NCBI GenBank assembly: GCA_036557885.1
Contig: DATBGS010000129.1
Span: forward strand, 26,829-90,828
Source: DATBGS01 sp036557885
GTDB lineage: Bacteria > Chloroflexota > Ktedonobacteria > Ktedonobacterales > DATBGS01
Length of the DNA stretch: 64,000 nt
Direction of reading: 5' to 3'
Shown one piece after another: positions 59,727 through 64,000 of the stretch (position 1 is the stretch's first letter; every line of letters starts with the position of its first letter). The notes beneath the pieces are model-generated. The model made no database searches. It saw nothing but the letters and a program-made list of their open reading frames with translations, and had not been told where the DNA came from. A program made the translations under genes and the position numbers.

Positions 59727-61925
59727 ATGTCTCATCTTTCCTCTGTTTTCCCCACAAGACAGCCGCTCACGGCTGCCCAGAGGGAGTCGGCTAGCGCGGG
59801 TCTTTTGCATCGGCAGATTTGCAAGATGGTGCTGCTGTTTCTGGCAGTGCTGGGAATTGGCTTTGGCCCTGGTGTGGATACTGCTTCTGCTGCCGCAGGC
59901 GCAAGCGCACAAGCTCTACTGCCAGGTTTGGCTACGGTTGACCCGCCTTGTGCTGGGTGTGGAACAGGACCAGTCAAGTTACATGGTGGTCCTGTCCAAC
60001 ATCACCCAAGAATCATCCTGGACTTCTGGGGGCCAAAATGGCAACAGGATACTGCCGTGATTCCTGCGATGATCACCCTATTTCAAAGTCTGGCGGGAGG
60101 CCAGTATAACAATATTCTGACACAGTATTCTGATGATAACGGGCCCATTGCGAACGATGCGGCATTGGATCAAAGATTACTTGGCACAAACGGGAATCCA
60201 GTGGTGAGTCGAATGATTGACCCCACCACGCCTGTAGCGACAATTCCTGGTCGAATGTCTATGGATGATATCGGAATAGAAGCACGCAAGTTCCTCAATG
60301 ACCATAGCTGGACCTACACGGCTGATACGCAGGTGATTGTTTTCCCGCAGCAAGGCACCGCTTATGACCCTCAAGACCTCGGCGATGCGTGTGGTAGACA
60401 CGCCTTTGGGGTAGATACGGCGCAGTTTGCGTATGCACTGGTGAAGTATACCTCAGACACTGACTGCAATTTTGGGGGAACAGACCCGCAAGGAAACATG
60501 ACGAAAGTAGCGGCTCACGAATACGCAGAAACAGCTACAGATCCACAATATAAAATCTTCTTTACTCACAGTGGCTGGGCTACAGATGGTGGAGATGAGA
60601 TAGGTGATCTTTGTAATGACTATGGTAGATATTATGTCCCACCCACTGGTACTCCCTCTATTTACGTGCAGGAGCTGTGGAGTAACGCAGACAATGGTTG
60701 CGTGCTCAGCAGGGGGCAAGAATTTGTGTCTCCGGACAAGACCTACCCCTTTAATGGCAAGCACACGGTGCAAGGGCCAATCTTGACAAAATATTTGCAG
60801 CTTGGGACGAGCCTGTTGGGAGAACCAATTTCGGAGCAACAGCCCACTACGGGTGGCTACGTCAGTTACTTTCAGGGCACCACCTGCGGTGGCACGACGA
60901 CCTATGGGGCTATCTACCTGATGAGTGGGAATTCGACGGCCTATTCAGTGCATGGATGTATTGACAAGGAGTATCTCAGCCTGGGCGGCCCCAGCACCAG
61001 CAGTCTTGGACTTCCCGTTACGGATGAGATGGGGGTCACTGGAGGCCGTGTCTCCTACTTTTCCGGGCATAAGTGCAGCACGGGCGGTGGTCCCTCCAAC
61101 AGCGGGAGCGCGATTTACGCCAATGGCGCCCACACGTATTACGTCTGGGGTTGCATCTACGGACGCTATCAGGATACCTGCCAGCAGGTGAATGGACCGT
61201 GTGTGAACCTACTGGGGTTGCCCGTTACCTCAGAAGAGAGCATAGCCGGGGGGAAAGTCTCCTACTTTGCGGGGACGGTTTGCAATGGTGGCTATACCGT
61301 GAAGGACGAGCATGGAGTTTCCCAGCTCAGTGGCAGTGCCATCTATGCTCATGGGACGTTCGAAACGGAGGTGCATGGCTGCATCTACCAAAAATACACC
61401 CACCTGGGTGGTCCGAGTTCCTACCTGGGCTTCCCTATCACCGACGAAATGAGTACCCCGGGTGGCCGTGTGAGCTACTTCCAGGGCACCACCTGCGCAA
61501 TTGATGGTCAGACCTATGGCGCCATCTACTCTTCTGGAGCGGGAGTGTACGTGGTGTATGGGTGTATCGAAAGAGCGTATGTGAGCCTGGGGGGGTCAGG
61601 TTCGTACTTGGGAATGCCCATCTCCGACCTCACGTCCATCACAGGTGGCTCTGTTGCCTACTTCCAGGGCACCACCTGCGGTGGCACGACGACCTATGGC
61701 GCCATCTACTCGAGTAGCTCAGGCACATATGCGGTGCACGGCTGTCTCGACCAGAAATACGAGAGCCTGGGTGGTCCGAATAGCAACCTGGGCTTCCCCG
61801 TGTCCAATGAGTACACCAATTCCGCAGGACACCGTGAATCGGACTTTGTGGGTGGGTCTATCATCTACATGAACGGAGCAGCGGTTGTAACCTTCAATTG
61901 CGTCGGTCTGGGAACCTGCAATTAG
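59727..61925 (+). CDS. Secreted metalloprotease-like protein with LGFP repeats
   Basis: The 732-residue protein starts behind AGGAGGT. An N-terminal hydrophobic segment near 32-55 ends in ASAAAGASA, a signal peptide preceded by an unusually long basic region. Residues 60-335 contain VAAHEYAETATDPQYK with H264, E265 and E268, the HExxE-type zinc motif found in secreted proteins of this group. Residues 345-720 hold about seven LGFP-type repeats (YLGFPITDE, LGLPVTDEMG, LGMPISDL, LGFPVSNEY), each with VSYFQGTTC-like loops and Cys pairs. LGFP repeats bind cell walls. Two repeats share 35 identical bases (60873 and 61665). Confidence 0.85.
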   Translation: MSHLSSVFPTRQPLTAAQRESASAGLLHRQICKMVLLFLAVLGIGFGPGVDTASAAAGASAQALLPGLATVDPPCAGCGTGPVKLHGGPVQHHPRIILDFWGPKWQQDTAVIPAMITLFQSLAGGQYNNILTQYSDDNGPIANDAALDQRLLGTNGNPVVSRMIDPTTPVATIPGRMSMDDIGIEARKFLNDHSWTYTADTQVIVFPQQGTAYDPQDLGDACGRHAFGVDTAQFAYALVKYTSDTDCNFGGTDPQGNMTKVAAHEYAETATDPQYKIFFTHSGWATDGGDEIGDLCNDYGRYYVPPTGTPSIYVQELWSNADNGCVLSRGQEFVSPDKTYPFNGKHTVQGPILTKYLQLGTSLLGEPISEQQPTTGGYVSYFQGTTCGGTTTYGAIYLMSGNSTAYSVHGCIDKEYLSLGGPSTSSLGLPVTDEMGVTGGRVSYFSGHKCSTGGGPSNSGSAIYANGAHTYYVWGCIYGRYQDTCQQVNGPCVNLLGLPVTSEESIAGGKVSYFAGTVCNGGYTVKDEHGVSQLSGSAIYAHGTFETEVHGCIYQKYTHLGGPSSYLGFPITDEMSTPGGRVSYFQGTTCAIDGQTYGAIYSSGAGVYVVYGCIERAYVSLGGSGSYLGMPISDLTSITGGSVAYFQGTTCGGTTTYGAIYSSSSGTYAVHGCLDQKYESLGGPNSNLGFPVSNEYTNSAGHRESDFVGGSIIYMNGAAVVTFNCVGLGTCN

Positions 61926-61960
61926 CCAGGGGCGATACAACCAAGACGCTTCCTCCTGGA

Positions 61961-62000
61961 AGAAAGGTGCTCTACTGCATGAGCAGTAGAGCACCTTTCT
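61961..62000 (+). terminator. Terminator of the LGFP gene
   Basis: AGAAAGGTGCTCTACTGC and its exact complement form an 18-base stem with loop ATGA, 36 bases after the stop. The arm end TTTCT gives a modest T stretch. Confidence 0.8.
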
Positions 62001-62096
62001 GACTGCCCGCTATGTTCGGCGTGCTCAACCAACAGGGCCTGGGCTCGCGTCGGAATAGGCAGGCAGCTTCGCCAGTTCTGGCCCCTGAGTATTTGA

Positions 62097-62200
62097 CACT
62101 CCCCCGGATAAATCCAGGGGGATTCTTCGTTCATCCAGCCCGTTTGCGACGTGCTCTGGCGAACACGTTCGTAGAGGCGGTCTGTCCCGAAGCGTTCACA
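62097..62200 (-). ncRNA. Probable TnpB guide RNA (omega RNA) scaffold
   Basis: TnpB systems make an RNA from the 3' end of tnpB through the right-end hairpin, with the guide copied from flanking DNA. Here that scaffold would include the hairpin at 62101-62121, and the guide would begin just below 62093. The 5' boundary is a guess; no sequence similarity to a known RNA was checked. Confidence 0.4.
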
Positions 62201-63384
62201 GCATTGCTGCTGTCCGTTTCCGTCTGCCCGACGGTACGGCTGTGCCCTGCGCTCGCAGGGTGGGCGGCCAGCCACACCAGGCCAGCCAGGAGAATGTTCA
62301 GCGCGGCGTTGTAGTCCCGGTCCAAGATCAGCCCGCAGTTTGGACAGACGTGGGTGCGTTGGCTTAGGCTTTTCTTCACCCGATAGCCACAGCCAGAACA
62401 GTCCTGCGTCGTGAAACGTGGGGAGACAGCGACCACTGGCACACTGGCGATCAGGCCATAAGAGCGCACCCAACCGAGGAACAGCCCCCAACTGGCATCA
62501 CTGATGGACTTTGCCAGTTTGTGGTTCTTGACCAGATGGGCTATTTTCAAGTCTTCGTAGGCTACCAAGTCGCTAGACTGGATGAGCGCCCTCGCCGTTT
62601 TACAGGCGAAGTCTTTACGCTGCCTACTGACTTTGAGATAGCCCTTAGCAAGCCGTTTGATCGCTTTCTTGCGGTTTTTGCTGCCCTTCTTTTTGCGGTC
62701 CTTGCGCCTGTGCAGGCGCTTCAGCCGCTTTTCTGCCTTGCGCAAATAGCGAGGATTGGCAACTGTCTGGCCTGCGGAGTCCGTGTAGAAGGACTTCAAG
62801 CCCACGTCAATGCCCACCTGTTTGCCAGTTGGTTCGTGCTCTAGCTTCCGTTCGACTTTGACCGCAAACTGCACGTAGTACCCGTCGGCTCGTTTCACCA
62901 GCCGTACCCGCTTGATTTGCGCGAGGGGGAAGGTGGCAATGGGGCGGGCATACTTCCGTGTGGGATTGGTGCCAATCATCCTGAGCGTACCAATCCCCAT
63001 GCCATCCGTGCAGGTGATATGCTGCCCATCCGGTTCTAGCCGCCAGCCGGTTTGCTTATACTCAACCGAGCGGTTGTCATGCTGAAACTGGGGATAGCCC
63101 TTCTTGCCGGGTTTTTTCTCCCGACAATTCTTGTAGAAGCGGGCAATGGCAAGCCAGGCGCGGTCAGCCGAGGTCTGACGGGCCTGCGAATTGAGACGGG
63201 CCGCAAAGGGACGCTCCTTCGCAAGCTGAGAGCAATAGACCTGCAAGTCGTTATCGCTCACGCCGCGCCCATCCATCCAGAGCCGCACGCATGTATTGCG
63301 AATGAACTGGACGGTTCTAATCGCTTCGTCTATTGCGGCCTGTTGCGCCTTGTTGGTTCTCAGCTTGTAGTCCAGAATCAGCAT
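62131..63384 (-). CDS. tnpB: RNA-guided endonuclease TnpB (IS605 OrfB)
   Basis: TnpB is an RNA-guided DNA nuclease that keeps the element at its donor site. The 417-residue protein has the N-terminal helix-turn-helix region, RuvC residues D193 in VGIDVGLKSF, E277 in LVAYEDLKIA and D357 in LDRDYNAALN, and a zinc finger with C329, C332, C347 and C350 (CSGC...CPNC). All active residues are present, so it should work. It starts three bases after the tnpA stop. The C-terminal 45 residues after the RuvC end are polar and Ala/Ser/Thr-rich. Confidence 0.95.
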   Translation of the reverse strand: MLILDYKLRTNKAQQAAIDEAIRTVQFIRNTCVRLWMDGRGVSDNDLQVYCSQLAKERPFAARLNSQARQTSADRAWLAIARFYKNCREKKPGKKGYPQFQHDNRSVEYKQTGWRLEPDGQHITCTDGMGIGTLRMIGTNPTRKYARPIATFPLAQIKRVRLVKRADGYYVQFAVKVERKLEHEPTGKQVGIDVGLKSFYTDSAGQTVANPRYLRKAEKRLKRLHRRKDRKKKGSKNRKKAIKRLAKGYLKVSRQRKDFACKTARALIQSSDLVAYEDLKIAHLVKNHKLAKSISDASWGLFLGWVRSYGLIASVPVVAVSPRFTTQDCSGCGYRVKKSLSQRTHVCPNCGLILDRDYNAALNILLAGLVWLAAHPASAGHSRTVGQTETDSSNAVNASGQTASTNVFARARRKRAG

Positions 63385-63387
63385 GGG

Positions 63388-63777
63388 TCACGCTTTCGAC
63401 TGCCGCTCAATGTACTTTTGGATGATTTCCTGACTCACATTGCCCGCAGTGGCAAGAAAGTAGCTGCGCGTCCACATGGAGGGCATTTTCTTCAGATGGG
63501 CAAACTCTTCACGCAAGATGTTGGCGCTGCGCCCTTTCATCCGCCTGGGAATATCGGACGGCAGGGTGTAGGGAGTGGCTCGCACAAACAGATGGACATG
63601 ATCAGGTTGAATCGCCAACTGGAGAATCTGCCACTCTTGTTCATCGGCTACACTTTCCAGCACTTGCTTCAGGCGGTCATGCACTGGGCCAACCAGTATC
63701 TTCCGGCGCCGTTTCGGACACCAGACGATGTGATAGACCACCAGATGCACGCAATGTTGCTCATGTTGATATTCCAT
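63388..63777 (-). CDS. tnpA: IS200/IS605 Y1-tyrosine transposase TnpA
   Basis: TnpA is the HUH single-strand transposase. The 129-residue protein has the HUH motif in IQPDHVHLFV and the catalytic Tyr in EIIQKYIERQ, with VVYHIVWCPKRRRKI at the N terminus. ATG 63777 is chosen over an upstream ATG at 63840 because the protein then has the family length. No ribosome site is seen, and a TATAAT ends seven bases before the ATG, so the mRNA may be leaderless. Confidence 0.93.
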   Translation of the reverse strand: MEYQHEQHCVHLVVYHIVWCPKRRRKILVGPVHDRLKQVLESVADEQEWQILQLAIQPDHVHLFVRATPYTLPSDIPRRMKGRSANILREEFAHLKKMPSMWTRSYFLATAGNVSQEIIQKYIERQSKA

Positions 63778-63783
63778 GTTGAA

Positions 63784-63818
63784 ATTATAGCATACAATCT
63801 CCACTATGTTGTCAACAT
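63784..63818 (-). promoter_or_regulatory. Extended -10 promoter and dyad of tnpA
   Basis: On the minus strand TGCTATAAT (63792-63784) is an extended -10. A TTGACA occurs 20 bases upstream, too far for a standard -35. It is part of a perfect 13-base dyad ATGTTG-N-CAACAT at 63806-63818, which may bind TnpA or a repressor. Confidence 0.5.
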
Positions 63819-63909
63819 GGCGGGAGCAGGACGGAGCCATTCATCCCCCGACTAAAGATCTGTCTTTTACCCACATCTCTGCTAAGATAGGGATAAAACG
63901 GAGCGGTTG

Positions 63910-64000
63910 ATGGAAACAACTTACTTGCTGCATCCCGACCAGTGGGCAGAACTGACCTTTGGACAAGCGCTGTTGGGGGATCAGCGGCGGACCCGGCGCG
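63910..64000 (+). CDS. IS4-type transposase, N-terminal fragment (cut by window end)
   Basis: ATG 63910, preceded by GGAG, opens a frame of 30 residues to the window end. It contains WAELTFGQALLGDQRRTRR, the pattern of the N-terminal DNA-binding domain of Tn5/IS4-family transposases (W, FG, LGD, RR). The rest is outside the window, so whether it is intact is unknown. It suggests that this end of the window is a nest of insertion sequences. Confidence 0.65.
   Translation, partial: METTYLLHPDQWAELTFGQALLGDQRRTRR

Larger units (their letters stand above)
62093..63865 (-). mobile_element. IS200/IS605-family element carrying tnpA and tnpB
   Basis: The element holds tnpA and tnpB in the same direction, three bases apart. 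Its right end has the typical subterminal hairpin CCCCC-GGAT-AA-ATCC-A-GGGGG at 62101-62121, followed on the minus strand by TGTCAA, where TCAA at 62093-62096 could be the cleavage tetranucleotide as in IS608. The left end lies near 63850-63880, where AAAGA-N4-TCTTT on the minus strand may be the left hairpin. Exact ends are not fixed. Confidence 0.75.

Noticed and set aside
63052..63855. Plus-strand open frame of 267 codons across tnpB and tnpA.
   Set aside because: It is antisense to two complete transposon proteins with all catalytic residues.
63849..63860. CGACTAAAGATC at the left end of the IS200/IS605 element, shared with the MITE-like arm CTGGCGACTAAAGATCGCGG.
   Set aside because: Only 12 bases match and the flanks differ, so I cannot claim that the element was inserted into, or gave rise to, the repeat family.

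Overview
The window is GC-rich bacterial chromosome with Shine-Dalgarno-led genes. It most resembles the Chloroflexota, and within them the Ktedonobacteria. The reasons are a mix of GC-rich housekeeping genes, several signalling proteins that begin with a double-CxxC zinc ribbon, PknB-type kinases with TPR tails, a secreted kumamolisin-type protease, NB-ARC/TPR regulators and many small interspersed repeats. This placement is inference, because no rRNA or tRNA gene was found.

Region 1-15 kb: a cut-off flavin oxidoreductase, a membrane protein, prfB (read through a +1 frameshift), an AT-rich methyltransferase, a DnaQ-UvrC fusion nuclease with a Uma2 nuclease, an FHA protein, recN and nadK, then a small metabolic run (nitronate monooxygenase-like, GNAT, amidohydrolase). 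Region 15-20.4 kb (minus strand): a probable kinase, PP2C phosphatase, Mrp operon. The phosphatase spans the membrane and carries an ectodomain that looks like an inactive trypsin fold. Region 20.5-24.4 kb: nuoA-nuoC-nuoD-nuoH of respiratory complex I, without nuoB. Region 24.5-29 kb: an SRPBCC protein and a pair of helicase-associated (XPB N-like) proteins without a motor.

Region 29-39 kb: a primary-type sigma factor behind a terminator-like hairpin, a TIR-WD40 protein flanked by inverted copies of an interspersed palindromic repeat, PlsC, transaldolase, a zinc-ribbon membrane protein with repeated short motifs, a soluble histidine kinase, and a G-rich non-coding stretch with 24-bp tandem repeats bounded by CACGTG sites. 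Region 39-49 kb: a TauE/DUF1634 transporter pair, a GlsB-like membrane protein, a GlcG/HbpS protein, a six-hairpin-glycosidase-like protein, and a chemotaxis-like operon (DUF4388, CheY-like, CheW-like, CheA-REC) in which the receiver probably also has its own internal start.

Region 49-64 kb: folK and hemA (divergent), a GT-C glycosyltransferase, a sedolisin protease with C-terminal repeats, a large XRE/NB-ARC/TPR protein ending in a phage-primase-like domain, a secreted LGFP-repeat metalloprotease, an apparently intact IS200/IS605 element (tnpA, tnpB), and the start of an IS4-type transposase cut by the window end. The strongest candidates for undescribed biology are the STAND/primase-tail regulator with its operator-like dyad, the TIR-WD40 cassette inside inverted repeats, the pseudoprotease-PP2C/kinase pair, and the G-rich tandem-repeat locus.
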